Origin: Arthrobacter sp. FW306-07-I
GTDB taxonomy: Bacteria > Actinomycetota > Actinomycetes > Actinomycetales > Micrococcaceae
DNA length: 64,000 bases
Assembly: GCF_021800405.1 (NCBI RefSeq)
Contig: NZ_CP084550.1
Span: 4,216,001 to 4,280,000 of the forward strand
Reading direction: 5' to 3'
In this document: positions 24,917 to 35,518 of the stretch, in pieces
Numbering within the stretch: position 1 is the first letter of the stretch
Layout of the letters: every line of letters begins with the position of its first letter
The notes under the pieces: generated by a model
The model's input: only the letters and a program-made list of their open reading frames with translations
What the model was told of the DNA's origin: nothing
Databases searched by the model: none
Program-made: the position numbers and the translations under genes

Positions 24917-27900
24917 CTAACGCAGGACGATGTCCACCGGGTTCGCCTCGGAGCGCCAGGCCCCTTCCTGCCCCGGACGGGGCCGGATCACCGGCGCGGT
25001 GAGGATGCCCGAGCGGTTGGTGCGGCGGTCGCGGAGGATCTCCGTGACCGAGCCCAGGTGCCGGGACAGGTCGATCACGTTTTCAGGCGCAGCCAGCAGC
25101 AGCTGGAACCCGAATTCGTGCAGGGCCTTGATCCCGGCGCCTGCGAACTCCTCGGAGGCGAGGACGAACGCCTCGTCCATCATCACCGTGCCGTAGGTGG
25201 TGAAGCCCTGCTCCGCGATGCCCAGCTGGTAGCTGAGGGCCGCGGCCATGATGAAGGCCGTAAACCGCTGCCGCTCGCCGCCGGACATGGATCCGGTGTC
25301 GGCGTGCATGAACACCTCGGTCCTGACGCCGCCCTTCTTTCCGGCGGCCGGGCCGGTGACCTCCCGGTGTTCCTTGCACTGGATGAACAGGTGCCCGCGG
25401 ACATCGAGCACCTCGGCGCGCCACCGACGGTCCTCGGGTGCCTGCGAGCCGAGCCTCTTGACCAGGGTTTCCAGGGTCTTGTAGCGGGCGGTGAGCTCGC
25501 CGTCGTCGTCCCTCTCCGGGCCGGAACCCTCTGCACGGCCAGCTTCCGACTTTGCAGGGCGGGTATGACGCGCCTTCAAGGCGTTCTGGATGGCGTCCTT
25601 GAACTGCTTGGCCGTGGGCGGCAGCGTCTGCTTGATGTCCAGTTCCAGGTAGCTGCCCTCGTGGAAGTTCACCTGCGACAGGATGCCGTTCAGGGGCAGA
25701 ATGCGGCTGGTGATGGAGCGGCGTTCCTCGTCCAGCAGGTGCAGCAGGGTGCTGAAGGACTCGTGGGTGCGCTGGTTGAAGAACTGCCGGAACTCCGCCT
25801 CCTGGGCGGGCAGCCCGTCGTTCACGATCGCGTGGTAACGGGCCTCGAATTCGCTGGCGGCGCCGATGCTGGTGCCGTGGTCCGCCGAAATGGCACTGCC
25901 CCACTCGCGCACGAAGCCTTCGAAAATGCGGGTGAGCCGCTCGGCCGTCGCCTGTCCGCGGGACTCCGCGGTGTGCAGCTCACCCAGCAGGGCGGTCCGG
26001 ACCCGGTTGGCCAGGTTGTCCAGCTCGTGCATCTCAGTGACGTCGCCAAATTCCGCGAAGTACGGGTCCAGGGCTTTGACGGTGGCGTCCGACGGCGGCG
26101 CCTGGGCAAGGCGGTCGCGTGCGGCTTCCAGCAGGGTGTCCGCAGCCGTCAGCTGGCGGTCGAGTGCCTTGTATTCGCTCTGCAGCACAGCAGCGGACTC
26201 GGTGCTGGACTGGTGCTTCTGCCGGACCTCCTCGATGGTGGCGCGGAGTGGCTCCAGGTTCGCCTGCGCGGCGAGGGCGTCCTTGAGCCGCTGCTCGATC
26301 CGGGCGAGCTCGTCGGCTGCAACGGCCGCCGATACCTGTTCCCAGGGGCGGTCGTCTTCGGCGATCCGTCGCAGCGCATCGAGCTGCCGGCTCATGCCCT
26401 GGTGTGAGTCCTCGCGGCTCTGCGCCAGCTCGGCGGCCTTGGCCACTTCCTGCCGAAGGTCCTCCACCTGGGCTGCCACGAGTTCCAGCTTGGCGGCGTT
26501 GTCGAAACCGAGGACGTAGTCCTGGCGGCTGGTGAAGCGGTCGTCCTTCTCCACCGTGTGCCGGTTGCGCTTGACCACCCCGCCCAGGCTCAGGCCCTTG
26601 TCCAGCGCCGCAAGCTCGTCGGGGTCCTCCACGCAGGGGAAAGCGAAGTCCAGCGCGATGCGCTCGCGCACCCATTCGCCCGCTTCGGCAGCCGTGCCCG
26701 AGGCGAGGATGTCCAGCTTGGTGATCAGGTCGCCGTCGCGCGCGTCCTCCACGGCCAGCGCGCCGCCGGCGAGCGGTTTGGAGACATCCACTGCCCGCAA
26801 GGCGCCGCGGACGTTGTGGTCGTTGAGGTAGCGGGTCACGGCGCCGAAGTGCTCACCCGGCACCAGCAGGGTGGTGGCCAGGCTGCGGAGCGCGCGCTCG
26901 GCTGCCGGGCGCCACCGCTCCTCACCTTCAGCGAGGTCCATGAGTTCGCCGGCGAACGGCATGCGGTCCTCGGGGATACCTGTTGCGGCGGCAATGGCGG
27001 CGCGGTTTTCAATGCTCGACGGCGGAAGCAGGGACTTGCGCGTCTTCAGCGAGACGAGCTCCTGCTCGGCAGCCGCCAGCTCACGTTTCCGGCCGGCGTG
27101 CGCATCGAACGCCTCAAATCGCAGTTCCTGCAGGGCCTGCGAATCATCCTTCAGCTCGGCGGACCGGGCGGCCGCCTGCTCGTGGGCCTGCTCCCAGCCA
27201 GCGGCGCTCCACTCAAGCTGCAGCCCGGCGTCGGCCAGTGCCTGCTGGGCCGCCTCCTCCACCTGTTGGCGGAGCTTCAGCCCCACCCGGGCGTTCTCCA
27301 GCGACTGCTCGATTGCCGAGATCGCGTTGCCGCCCTGGTTGTTGTAGTCGGTTTCCAGCTGCCGCAGTTCCTTGGCCAGTCCGTCCCGGACCGTACGCTC
27401 GGCGCCGAGTTCCTTGGCTTTCGCCTGGGCGAGCTCGCGGAAGCGCAGCAGGGTCTTCTGGTGGACCGTGACGGCGAGCTGCTGCCTGTAGGCCTCGAAT
27501 TCCTCGCCCACCAGTTCCCGAAGCCGGTTCGCGTCCAGCAGCGACTGCGCGTACTCCCGGTTCAGCCCCGGCACCGGCGCCAGCTGGTCGCGCTGCTGCC
27601 GGACATCCTCCAGCCGCTGGCGGATGGACATCAGGTTGCTGAACTCCTCCACCACATCGTCCGCGGCGGCCAATGTTGCGGGCGCGTCCAGGACCTGGTC
27701 GCGGAAGAACGTGTTGACGCTGCCGCCCAAGCCCTTGCCGGCCTGGATCACGCGCAGGAGGGGCAGGGCCTGGTCCGAGTTGATGCCCAGCAGCCGGCGG
27801 AACCGCTCTGCGAACGCCTTGTGCACGTCGAACACCTGGGCATGCGGGAAGATCGCCTCCAGCGCACCCTTGGTGAACCGCTTGTCGGCGATGCCCTCCA

Positions 27901-28393
27901 GCGCCTCCAGGTCCAGGGGCACGTTGTCCACCAGGTAGAACCGGCCCACGCTCGATTCCGTGCCATTCTTGGGCAGGTCGAACAGCGCCGACACCGTCAC
28001 CCGCGTGCCGGCGGCGTTATCGAACGTCAGCGCGACGGCGGACCATGTGGCACCGGGGCGCTGGAAGGCACTCGCCGACCCCTCGCCCACGGCCTTGTCG
28101 CCCACCTTGCCGCGCATGTACGTGAACGTGGTCCGCTTGTCCTCCACGGCACCGCCCGACCGCTGCGCTGCCGCCTCATTCGACCGCGGCCGCGCATCGA
28201 AAACCCGCAGCATCGCATCGAACAGCGTGGACTTACCCACGCCCGAATTACCCGTCAGCAGGGTGCCGTTCCGGTCCACGTGCATCGTGTGGGCCCCATG
28301 GAACGTCCCCCAGTTGACCACCTGCACCAACGCAAGGCGCATCTGGCCGGGGTTCGTGACATCCCCCAACGGAAGCATGCTCGCGATGCTCAC
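24917..28393 (-). CDS. jetC: JetC: SMC/MukB-like ATPase of a Wadjet-type system
   Basis: 1158 residues. The N-terminal Walker A is GNSGVGKS (48-55). A long central coiled-coil region (about 300-900, rich in Glu/Leu/Arg/Gln) follows, then a C-terminal ABC signature SGGERQR (1037-1043) and Walker B VMMDEA (1070-1075). The signature and Walker B are intact, so it should be an active ATPase. In Wadjet/Mks/Ept complexes this subunit extrudes DNA loops, with JetA as kleisin and JetB as the KITE protein. The GTG start overlaps the jetB stop by four bases. A jetD gene normally follows and often overlaps jetC; here 24794-24916 holds no gene and jetD is absent. Confidence 0.9.
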   Translation of the reverse strand: MSIASMLPLGDVTNPGQMRLALVQVVNWGTFHGAHTMHVDRNGTLLTGNSGVGKSTLFDAMLRVFDARPRSNEAAAQRSGGAVEDKRTTFTYMRGKVGDKAVGEGSASAFQRPGATWSAVALTFDNAAGTRVTVSALFDLPKNGTESSVGRFYLVDNVPLDLEALEGIADKRFTKGALEAIFPHAQVFDVHKAFAERFRRLLGINSDQALPLLRVIQAGKGLGGSVNTFFRDQVLDAPATLAAADDVVEEFSNLMSIRQRLEDVRQQRDQLAPVPGLNREYAQSLLDANRLRELVGEEFEAYRQQLAVTVHQKTLLRFRELAQAKAKELGAERTVRDGLAKELRQLETDYNNQGGNAISAIEQSLENARVGLKLRQQVEEAAQQALADAGLQLEWSAAGWEQAHEQAAARSAELKDDSQALQELRFEAFDAHAGRKRELAAAEQELVSLKTRKSLLPPSSIENRAAIAAATGIPEDRMPFAGELMDLAEGEERWRPAAERALRSLATTLLVPGEHFGAVTRYLNDHNVRGALRAVDVSKPLAGGALAVEDARDGDLITKLDILASGTAAEAGEWVRERIALDFAFPCVEDPDELAALDKGLSLGGVVKRNRHTVEKDDRFTSRQDYVLGFDNAAKLELVAAQVEDLRQEVAKAAELAQSREDSHQGMSRQLDALRRIAEDDRPWEQVSAAVAADELARIEQRLKDALAAQANLEPLRATIEEVRQKHQSSTESAAVLQSEYKALDRQLTAADTLLEAARDRLAQAPPSDATVKALDPYFAEFGDVTEMHELDNLANRVRTALLGELHTAESRGQATAERLTRIFEGFVREWGSAISADHGTSIGAASEFEARYHAIVNDGLPAQEAEFRQFFNQRTHESFSTLLHLLDEERRSITSRILPLNGILSQVNFHEGSYLELDIKQTLPPTAKQFKDAIQNALKARHTRPAKSEAGRAEGSGPERDDDGELTARYKTLETLVKRLGSQAPEDRRWRAEVLDVRGHLFIQCKEHREVTGPAAGKKGGVRTEVFMHADTGSMSGGERQRFTAFIMAAALSYQLGIAEQGFTTYGTVMMDEAFVLASEEFAGAGIKALHEFGFQLLLAAPENVIDLSRHLGSVTEILRDRRTNRSGILTAPVIRPRPGQEGAWRSEANPVDIVLR

Positions 28394-29208
28394 TTGGCGT
28401 CCTCCGTGTCGTCGTTGTCGTCCCCGGTTTCGGCAGGCTCAACCGCAGGATCTGACTCAAGGTCGAGCATCGCTTCTGTGCCAGTGGGGTCGGCCGAGGC
28501 GGCTACCAGGGCTTCGATATGGGCCGGGATGTCGCCGATGTTTTCGAACGGCAAGGCCAGGGGCAGGGCGTTCGAGATGGTGTACACGTCGTCCAGGCCC
28601 GTGGGGAGCAGGAGTTGGCGGGCCAGGAGCTTGGTGATGGCGCGGGTCACCACGTCGGAGTCGCGGAGGGCGTCCTGCTGACCGGCGGGCTGGTAGTGCG
28701 CCACAAGGTCCGTGATTTCCTCGCGGGTGATCGTGGGGTCTGTCTGGGCGGTGACGTGCCGGTCCAGCAGCAGGCGGAGGCGGAGCAGCACGATGGTTTC
28801 CACCCGGCTCAGGGCGCGCTGCTGGCGCAGGATGCTGGACCGGGTGCTGCCGCCGATCACCTCCGGATCAACAGGGCGAAGAACCGCGATTTTCCGCTCG
28901 TGGTCCAGCTGCAGGGTCAGGAACAGCTCGGAGAGGCGGCTGCGCAGGATCACCTGGTTGTCCAGGAGCACCGTCCACAGCTTCTCGTCCCGGCCGCCGT
29001 CGATGTACGGCCCCTTGAGCAGCTTCACCAGGGCCTGGCGCACCTTCATGGACAGGACGCCGGTGTCGCCGGGGAACAGCGCAGCGCCGTCGACGAAGGT
29101 GTCGCGCGGGGAAACGGTAAACGGGCGCTCGGCCGCCGGCACCTGCTCGGCGTCTGGCTGGATGTCCTCCGCCTCATCGAGCCCGTTGTCGTGTGAAACC
29201 TCAGTCAT
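28390..29208 (-). CDS. jetB: JetB: DUF4194 KITE-like subunit
   Basis: 272 residues with acidic termini and a central winged-helix region ([20 protein letters not shown], then [21 protein letters not shown]), matching DUF4194/MksE-type proteins. These bridge the kleisin JetA and help JetC bind DNA. The ATG lies inside the jetA end (8-base overlap) and the stop overlaps the jetC GTG, so the three genes are translationally coupled. Confidence 0.85.
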   Translation of the reverse strand: MTEVSHDNGLDEAEDIQPDAEQVPAAERPFTVSPRDTFVDGAALFPGDTGVLSMKVRQALVKLLKGPYIDGGRDEKLWTVLLDNQVILRSRLSELFLTLQLDHERKIAVLRPVDPEVIGGSTRSSILRQQRALSRVETIVLLRLRLLLDRHVTAQTDPTITREEITDLVAHYQPAGQQDALRDSDVVTRAITKLLARQLLLPTGLDDVYTISNALPLALPFENIGDIPAHIEALVAASADPTGTEAMLDLESDPAVEPAETGDDNDDTEDAK

Positions 29209-30658
29209 CTGAATCCTTTGCGAGCGTGACCACCGGCAGGTAGGCCCTGCGGGTGGAGCCGTCTATCTGTTCGAAGTCCAGGCCGTCCCAGGCGCCGCGG
29301 TTGAAATCGGCCCCGGCGTGCAGGGCTTCGGACAACAGGGCCCGGATGGAATTGATGTGCTGCTCCCCGGGCGGCAGCTGCTGCCATGCATCGGCGAGCG
29401 TGGCAGCTCCTGCCATGGCCGCCCGGACCACCGCCGGTTTGGCCTTGCCCGTCCGCGGCGAGCGCACCCGGTCCGAGTCGGTGAAGGCGATGGGGTCCGC
29501 CAGGCGGGGCGGCGCCGCGAACTCGTCCGGGTCGAAGAGCTTGACCATGGACAGGGACTCGAACCCGGCGTTGTACAGGACCGGCCCCGGAACAAGGCCG
29601 GGGCGTTCCCGCTCGTACGGGAGGGAGCGGATGGCCTGCTCGGCTTCGCGCAGGACCTGCCGCAGCCGGACCGACTGGCGGAAGTCGTCGCTCTGCACGT
29701 ACGTGTTGAGGCTTTCGCTGAGCTTGCCGTAGATGCGCTGGATCTGGCTATGCTGCTGGCGGAGCTCGGCCACCAGGCTCTTCAGGGTCTCCCGGTCCTC
29801 GGGTGAGAGGTCGTCCGCGAACTGCCGGCTCAGGACCTCGCCGATTGCGGAGCGGAAGCGAAGCTGCTGCTGCGGGTCCTCTAGGAACGCGGTGAAGGAC
29901 CGGAACGTCCTGCCCTCGGGGCTCTGGCGCAGCCGCTTGTCGGCTTCAAGGACCTGGGCCATGGTGGCGCCCTTGGTCAATGACTCCTCGATGATCTGGT
30001 TGCGGAGCTCGCCCACCAGTTCCTCGATCCGGTCGCGCATCTTCTTGTAGTCCGCCGGCAGGCTGGCAGCGAGGTCCAGAATGTTCCCGGCGGCTTCCAC
30101 GGCTTCGTCGTCGTCGAGCAGGCCGTCGAACTCGCCGGTGCTGATGTCCTGGATCAGCTGCTGCCGCTCTTCGATCTCCTCTTCCAAGGCTTCGAGGCGG
30201 GCGCTTTGGTCCGGGTTGGTTTCGTTGGCGAGCTTTTCCACGTCCCCCAGCAGGGTGCCCAGGCGGGAACCGTTCAAAGTGGACCGTTCACTGGAGAGGC
30301 TGTCGAGGAAGGCGAGCACACGGGCGGCAGGCTCGGTGGCCTCGTAAACGATCTGGCCGGACTGGTTCCGGCGCGTCAGGAACTGCCGCCGGGTCCACTC
30401 ATCGCCAAAAGCCTTGCCATTGGCACCTCCTCCCAGGCCGGGATCCTGGCGCCGGAGCTCCTCAAGGAAGGTGTCGACGTCGGCATGGAATTCCTCGAGC
30501 GGCACCTGCGGACGTGTGCGGGTGAAGGAAGCCTGCAGTACCGCGATCACCCACGGGGCCGAGCGCGTCAGGGCCCAGGCAGGTCCCTTTGTGAGGAGTT
30601 CGAGGTCCCGGAGCCGGGCGCTGATGGCGTCAGCAGATGACCTGGCGGAGCGGGGCAC
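29201..30658 (-). CDS. jetA: JetA: DUF3375 kleisin-like subunit
   Basis: 485 residues of the DUF3375/MksF family. The N-terminal part reads [20 protein letters not shown] (about 16-35), with [20 protein letters not shown] further on; helical segments follow that link JetC heads in the complex. The GTG at 30658 has AAGGAGAG six bases upstream and is preferred over an in-frame ATG 27 codons earlier. It is the first gene of jetABC, divergent from a small membrane protein gene, with a 267-base gap that must hold its promoter. Confidence 0.86.
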   Translation of the reverse strand: MPRSARSSADAISARLRDLELLTKGPAWALTRSAPWVIAVLQASFTRTRPQVPLEEFHADVDTFLEELRRQDPGLGGGANGKAFGDEWTRRQFLTRRNQSGQIVYEATEPAARVLAFLDSLSSERSTLNGSRLGTLLGDVEKLANETNPDQSARLEALEEEIEERQQLIQDISTGEFDGLLDDDEAVEAAGNILDLAASLPADYKKMRDRIEELVGELRNQIIEESLTKGATMAQVLEADKRLRQSPEGRTFRSFTAFLEDPQQQLRFRSAIGEVLSRQFADDLSPEDRETLKSLVAELRQQHSQIQRIYGKLSESLNTYVQSDDFRQSVRLRQVLREAEQAIRSLPYERERPGLVPGPVLYNAGFESLSMVKLFDPDEFAAPPRLADPIAFTDSDRVRSPRTGKAKPAVVRAAMAGAATLADAWQQLPPGEQHINSIRALLSEALHAGADFNRGAWDGLDFEQIDGSTRRAYLPVVTLAKDSDD

Positions 30659-30925
30659 ACACTCTCCTTGGGCTGTTGGCTGGTGGTTGTTCGGGGTCTG
30701 GGCAGGGCGCTCCGAACAGAACGGACCGGAAACTGCCAACTACAAGGTTAACGCAGGCCGCCGCTACCGCTCCGTGACCTACCTGCCGGTAGTGTTTCAA
30801 TCCCGTATCAAGAGTCACATAGGCCCCACCGGCTCTGGCTGGGCGCGCACCCGTCCCCCTACGCTTCTGCTACTGGTTCTCGCCACCGCAGTCTTTCGCA
30901 AAGCAACGTCGCAGCAGGGGGATTC

Positions 30926-31228
30926 ATGCAGTTCGATCTAAGCTCCGTGGAAACAGCCACTTTGGTCTTCATCGGGACACTGGTGTTTGGCGCAATCCTG
31001 GCCGCATTCGTGCTCACCGCAGGACTGATCGCCCTGGTGGTCCTGGGCGCCGGCAAGCTCACCTGGATGGTGGTGGCCAACACACTCCTGGCTGTAGTTC
31101 ACGGGATCAACGCGGGCTGGGACAAGGTGGTCCACCGCGCCTCCGCCGTGGACCTTCCCGGGGACTTCCAGGGCCAAACGTCCCCTGGCACGGGAACCTA
31201 CCCGCGGGTAATCTTGAGGGACAGCTGA
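30926..31228 (+). CDS. small membrane protein of unknown function
   Basis: 100 residues. One long or two close hydrophobic helices (TLVFIGTLVFGAILAAFVL and LIALVVLGAGKLTWMVVANT, about 12-52) are followed by a polar tail. AGGGGG precedes the ATG. It is divergent from jetA and 61 bases ahead of the acyl-CoA dehydrogenase gene. No family is recognised; the hydrophobic layout resembles that of the protein at 34829-35479. Confidence 0.65.
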   Translation: MQFDLSSVETATLVFIGTLVFGAILAAFVLTAGLIALVVLGAGKLTWMVVANTLLAVVHGINAGWDKVVHRASAVDLPGDFQGQTSPGTGTYPRVILRDS

Positions 31229-31289
31229 AGGGTTCTCCAACCCCGGCGGATCCATGGCTACACCGGCCATCCGGCCAAGGAGATGACTC

Positions 31290-33290
31290 ATGACCTCCGC
31301 CACTGACAGCCAGGCCAAGGACGCCCCGGCTGATGAGACCCCCGTCCCGGCCGGCAAGATCGGCGCCGGGGCCACCGCTGAAGATGCCCGGGCCGTCGCC
31401 GAAGCCGCCCGTGAATCCGGCTGGGACCGTCCAAGCTTCGCCAAGGGCCTTTACCTTGGCAGCTTCGACCTGGATCTGGTCCATCCCTGGCCCGCCGCGG
31501 ACCCTGCGTCCGTGGAACGGGGCGAGGCTTTTATGGCCCGCCTCACGGAGTTCGCCAAAACCATGTCCGGCCGCGTCATTGAGCGGGATGCGAAGATTCC
31601 CGACGACTACATCAAGGGCCTGGCGGATCTAGGCGTCTTTGGCATGAAGATCCCGGAGGAATACGGCGGGCTTGGGCTCTCGCTGGTGTACTACGGCCGC
31701 GCCCTTGCCCTGCTGGGCAGCGTGCACCCCAGCCTGGGTGCCCTCATCTCTGCCCACCAGTCCATTGGCGTGCCGGAGCCGGTAAAAGTCTTTGGTACGC
31801 CGGAACAGAAGCGCGAGTACCTGCCGCGCTGTGCCGCCGGCGCCGTCACCGCGTTCCTCCTCACCGAACCGGACGTGGGCAGCGATCCCGCCCGCCTGGG
31901 CAGCACCGCAACGCCAACGGACGACGGCGACGCGTACCTTTTGGACGGCGTGAAACTTTGGACCACCAACGGGGTGATCGCCGAACTCGTGGTGGTGATG
32001 GCGGTGGTGCCGGCGCACACCGACCCGGACGGCACCAGGCACAAGGGCGGCATCAGCGCGTTCGTAGTGGAAATGGACTCGCCGGGCATCACGGTGGAGA
32101 ACCGCAACACGTTCATGGGCCTGCGCGGCATCGAGAACGGGGTGACCCGCTTCCACCAGGTGCGGGTGCCGGCCACCAATCGACTGGGCCGCGAAGGGCA
32201 GGGCCTGAAGATCGCGCTCACTACGCTTAATACCGGCCGCCTGGCGCTGCCCGCCCTCTGCGTGGCCTCCGGGCGGTGGAGCCTGAAGATTGCCCGCGAA
32301 TGGTCCAACGCCCGCACGCAGTGGGGCCGGCCCGTGGGCGAACACGAAGCCGTAGGCAAGAAGATCGCTTTCATCGCGGCCTCGGCCTTTGCCCTGGACG
32401 CGGTCTTTGAACTCTCGGCCGAGCTTGCGGACGCCGGACAGAAGGACGTGCGGATCGAAGCGGCGCTTGCAAAGCTGTGGGCCACGGAGATCAGCTGCAC
32501 CATCGCGGATGAGTTGGTCCAGATCCGTGGCGGGCGGGGCTTTGAGACCGCGGAGTCGCTCGCTGCGCGCGGTGAACGTGCGGTGCCGGCCGAGCAGCAG
32601 TTGCGGGACCTGCGCATCAACAGGATCTTCGAAGGCTCTTCCGAAATCATGCGGCTGCTGATCGCCCGGGAAGCGGTGGATGCGCACCTGGCGGCCGCGG
32701 GCGATCTTGCGTCCCTGGATGCGAGCCTTGCCGACAAAGCGAAGGCCGCCGTCGGGGCTTCCAGCTTCTATGCCAAATGGCTGCCCAAGCTGGTGGCCGG
32801 CGCCGGCATGGACCCCCGCTCCTACAGCGAGTTCGGCAGGCTGGCCAAGCACCTCCGCTTCGTGGAACGCTCGTCGCGGCGGCTGGCGCGGCAAACCTTC
32901 TACGGCATGGGTCGGTGGCAGGCCAAGCTGGAGCGGAAGCAGGCATTCCTGGGCCGCGTGGTGGACATCGGCGCTGAACTCTTCGCCATGACGGCCTGCT
33001 GTTCCCGCGCCGAGATGCTCCTCAAGACCTCCCCTGACAAGGCCGCTGGCGCCTATGAGCTGGCCGACGCCTACTGCGAGCAGGCCAAGGTGCGCGTTGA
33101 CGAGTACTTCGACCAGCTGTGGCGGAACACGGACGACGCCGACCGGGAGCTGACGCGCAAGGTCCTGGCCGGCGACTACACCTGGCTTGAGGCGGGAGTC
33201 CTGGACCAGTCGGAAGGCACCGGCCCGTGGATTGCCGACGCGTCGCCGGGCCCGTCAAAAAAGCAGGACCTGCACCGGAAATACCGGTAA
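31290..33290 (+). CDS. acyl-CoA dehydrogenase with C-terminal extension
   Basis: 666 residues, longer than the usual 380-400. The core has the FAD/substrate blocks FLLTEPDVGSDPARLGSTA and WTTNG, and the catalytic-base segment NRIFEGSSEIMRLLIAREAV. About 180 residues follow (LGRVVDIGAELFAMTACCSRAE), as in the long FadE/VLCAD-like class. It should oxidise fatty acyl-CoA thioesters in beta-oxidation using electron-transfer flavoprotein. AAGGAGATG lies upstream of the start. No other fatty-acid gene is adjacent. Confidence 0.92.
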   Translation: MTSATDSQAKDAPADETPVPAGKIGAGATAEDARAVAEAARESGWDRPSFAKGLYLGSFDLDLVHPWPAADPASVERGEAFMARLTEFAKTMSGRVIERDAKIPDDYIKGLADLGVFGMKIPEEYGGLGLSLVYYGRALALLGSVHPSLGALISAHQSIGVPEPVKVFGTPEQKREYLPRCAAGAVTAFLLTEPDVGSDPARLGSTATPTDDGDAYLLDGVKLWTTNGVIAELVVVMAVVPAHTDPDGTRHKGGISAFVVEMDSPGITVENRNTFMGLRGIENGVTRFHQVRVPATNRLGREGQGLKIALTTLNTGRLALPALCVASGRWSLKIAREWSNARTQWGRPVGEHEAVGKKIAFIAASAFALDAVFELSAELADAGQKDVRIEAALAKLWATEISCTIADELVQIRGGRGFETAESLAARGERAVPAEQQLRDLRINRIFEGSSEIMRLLIAREAVDAHLAAAGDLASLDASLADKAKAAVGASSFYAKWLPKLVAGAGMDPRSYSEFGRLAKHLRFVERSSRRLARQTFYGMGRWQAKLERKQAFLGRVVDIGAELFAMTACCSRAEMLLKTSPDKAAGAYELADAYCEQAKVRVDEYFDQLWRNTDDADRELTRKVLAGDYTWLEAGVLDQSEGTGPWIADASPGPSKKQDLHRKYR

Positions 33291-33306
33291 AACCGCAGGT
33301 CACAAA

Positions 33307-33326
33307 ATAGTAAGCACGCTTGCTAT
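33307..33326. promoter_or_regulatory. 20-bp palindrome before a membrane protein gene
   Basis: ATAGTAAGC (33307-33315) and GCTTGCTAT (33318-33326) are inverted repeats with one mismatch and a 2-base centre. It lies 28 bases before the start at 33355 in an AT-richer stretch and looks like an operator or promoter-overlapping binding site. Confidence 0.5.
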
Positions 33327-33354
33327 CAGGTGGGGCGGGTGGTTGAGTTGAGGC

Positions 33355-34263
33355 ATGAGCAGCTCAACGGACCCAGAGAACCTGCCTCCCCGCCGCGCCC
33401 GGGAGGACGAAACCACCCGCAGCGGAAGCTACCGCGACGCAGCCGCGGACGACACGGCCACGCGCTCGTTTGACCAGGCGCCTGCCCGGGAAGGGGCACC
33501 GGCCCGGGACGGGGCAACTGCCCGTTCAGTGGACCGGGAGCGCCTCTCTGACCGGGAGCGCGCCAGGGACCTCAGCGCCGAACGCGACTACGACGCGACC
33601 CCGCCCAAGGCGGAGCGGGAGTACCAGCCGGCCCCCACCACTGCCACCCCCGTGGTGGACGCCGGCCTCGCGGACAGGGAAACCGCCGTCGCCCGCCAGA
33701 GGGAGCGGTTCGGCGGCATCAAGGTGGGTTCGGCGTTCTTTGGCTGGCTGACCGCCACCGGCATGGCTGTGCTGCTGACTGCGCTGGTGGCCGCCGCGGG
33801 GACCGCGGTGGGGCTCGCCAACAACACGGACGTCAACCAGGCGGTGAACCAGGCCGCGCAGAACAGCGGCACGGTTGGACTGGTGGGCATCATCGTCCTC
33901 CTGGTGATCCTGTTCCTTTCCTACTACAGCGGCGGCTACGTTGCCGGCCGGATGGCGCGCTTTAACGGCGCCAAGCAGGGGCTCATGGTGTGGGTGTGGG
34001 CGTTGATCGCGGCCATCGTAGTAGCGATCCTGGGGCTGGTGGCAGGGCAGCAGTTCAACGTTTTGGCCAACCTGAACAGCTTCCCCCGCATCCCCATCAA
34101 CGAGGGACAGCTCACCACCACCAGCATCATCGCCGCGGTCGTGGTGGCAGCGGTGGCCCTCATCGGGGCCATCCTCGGTGGCCTGGCCGGCATGCGCTTC
34201 CACCGCAAGGTTGACCGCGCCGGCTTCACCCCGGACAGCGAGTTTTACGACGACGAAGAGTAG
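33355..34263 (+). CDS. membrane protein with long charged N terminus
   Basis: 302 residues. The first ~120 are charged and low in complexity, with many Arg, Glu and Asp. Four hydrophobic helices then follow: FFGWLTATGMAVLLTALVAA, GLVGIIVLLVILFLSYYSGG, WVWALIAAIVVAILGLVAG and SIIAAVVVAAVALIGAILGG, ending in a short acidic tail. The membrane part resembles small four-helix proteins common in Actinobacteria with no assigned role. The gene abuts the convergent YchJ-like gene with no gap. Confidence 0.75.
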   Translation: MSSSTDPENLPPRRAREDETTRSGSYRDAAADDTATRSFDQAPAREGAPARDGATARSVDRERLSDRERARDLSAERDYDATPPKAEREYQPAPTTATPVVDAGLADRETAVARQRERFGGIKVGSAFFGWLTATGMAVLLTALVAAAGTAVGLANNTDVNQAVNQAAQNSGTVGLVGIIVLLVILFLSYYSGGYVAGRMARFNGAKQGLMVWVWALIAAIVVAILGLVAGQQFNVLANLNSFPRIPINEGQLTTTSIIAAVVVAAVALIGAILGGLAGMRFHRKVDRAGFTPDSEFYDDEE

Positions 34264-34662
34264 TCAGGCGAGGATGTCGCCGTCCACGTAGAACCACCGG
34301 CCGCCCTCGCGGACGAACCTGCTGTTCTCGTGCAGGACGCCCCGTTCCTTGCCGTGCCGGTAATACGCCTTGAACTCCACAGTGCCCTCGGTATCGAACG
34401 GGCCGCCCTTGCCGGTGGCCACGATGTCCAGGCGGCGCCACTCCATGGCCGGATCCAGGTCAAGGCTCGCCGGCGCAGTGGAGGGATAGTGGGTGCGCAG
34501 CAGGTAATCCTCATTCAGCCGGACAAATGCGCTGTACCGGGACCGCATCAGCTGCTCCGCGGTTGCCGCCTGGGCCCGGCCCGAATGGAACCGGCCGCAG
34601 CACTCGTTGTACGGCTCCCCGGACAGGCACATGCAGTTTAAGGAATCAATTGGCTCGGTCAC
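34264..34662 (-). CDS. YchJ-family protein
   Basis: 132 residues. The N-terminal metal-binding SEC-C-like segment has Cys at 10, 12, 21 and 22 (NCMCLSGEPYNECCGRFH). It is followed by the family blocks QLMRSRYSAFV and WRRLDIVATGKGG...GTVEFKAYYR of an NTF2-like fold. The function of the family is not established. Confidence 0.85.
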   Translation of the reverse strand: MTEPIDSLNCMCLSGEPYNECCGRFHSGRAQAATAEQLMRSRYSAFVRLNEDYLLRTHYPSTAPASLDLDPAMEWRRLDIVATGKGGPFDTEGTVEFKAYYRHGKERGVLHENSRFVREGGRWFYVDGDILA

Positions 34663-34828
34663 CCGGCGATGCTGTCACATCCGGTAACAGGTTCGCTACA
34701 ACCCCGGCCATGATGCTGTGGACGGCGGCACGTCCGGCCAAAAATCCGTATGGTGGAGAAGGAGCTTTCGGGTCCGGCATTTGTTGCCCGGACGCAGGCC
34801 CAGGATGCAGGCAGAGAGGAGAGATGAC

Positions 34829-35479
34829 GTGGACCACCCGGACACTCTCGTCCTCAACCTGACCTTCCTTGGCACTGTGGGCGTGGCCCTGATGATGTTC
34901 GGAGTCCTCTTCCTGCTGGGGGTCGTCACCCTGGTTCTCGCGGGCCTTGGCCGGCTGGCCGCCCTCGTGCTGATGGCCCTGTTCGGCCGCGTTCCGGGCA
35001 GGACCGGCGAAGGGCGTTTCGCCAACGGGGAAACCGGCCGCACTCAGCCCCGCAAGCCGCTCCGGGAACGGGCCGCCGCGCTGAAGCCGGACCGGGTGAA
35101 GGAGTCGCTCCGCACCGCCGTCGTACGCCATCCCAAGCTTGCCGCCGCACGCCCTGAACCCGCGGTCCTCGCTGAAGACTGGGCCTCCGCCGTTGCCGAG
35201 GCGGATAAGCGCGCCCAAGCCAGGGCACGTGCGGAACGGCCCGAAATCAAGCTGTCGGTCCGGGATCTTCCGGACCCGGCCGTACCTGCGGACAAGGTCT
35301 CCGAAGTGGCCCCGCTGGTGGAGTCCGCCCTGCACAACCACCGACCGCCGCATGAAATGCCGAGGTCATTCAAGAAGCCGCAGCCGCTGCACCCGGTGCC
35401 GCCGCTGGATACCGGGTCCCTCGTGTCGCTCGCCGGCCCGCAGCAGGTGCTCAAGGAACAGGCCAAGGAGAACGGCTAA
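34829..35479 (+). CDS. membrane protein with charged C-terminal tail, unknown function
   Basis: 216 residues from the GTG at 34829, which follows GAGAGGAGAG; the frame upstream of it has no clear start signal. A hydrophobic region at about 9-50 (LGTVGVALMMFGVLFLLGVV then LVLAGLGRLAALVLMALFG) precedes a long Arg/Glu/Ala/Pro-rich cytoplasmic-looking tail. No family is recognised. Confidence 0.65.
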   Translation: MDHPDTLVLNLTFLGTVGVALMMFGVLFLLGVVTLVLAGLGRLAALVLMALFGRVPGRTGEGRFANGETGRTQPRKPLRERAAALKPDRVKESLRTAVVRHPKLAAARPEPAVLAEDWASAVAEADKRAQARARAERPEIKLSVRDLPDPAVPADKVSEVAPLVESALHNHRPPHEMPRSFKKPQPLHPVPPLDTGSLVSLAGPQQVLKEQAKENG

Positions 35480-35518
35480 GCCCTTACCCTGAGCAACCAT
35501 CTGCGTTAGCGTGAACAC

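Noticed and set aside
26558..28681. Very long open frame (707 codons) antisense to jetC
   Set aside because: It is a by-product of high GC in a real, motif-rich gene on the other strand; it has no recognisable domain and overlaps jetC and jetB completely. The same applies to long antisense frames at 2231-3742, 12449-13873, 35366-37393 and 58393-60015.
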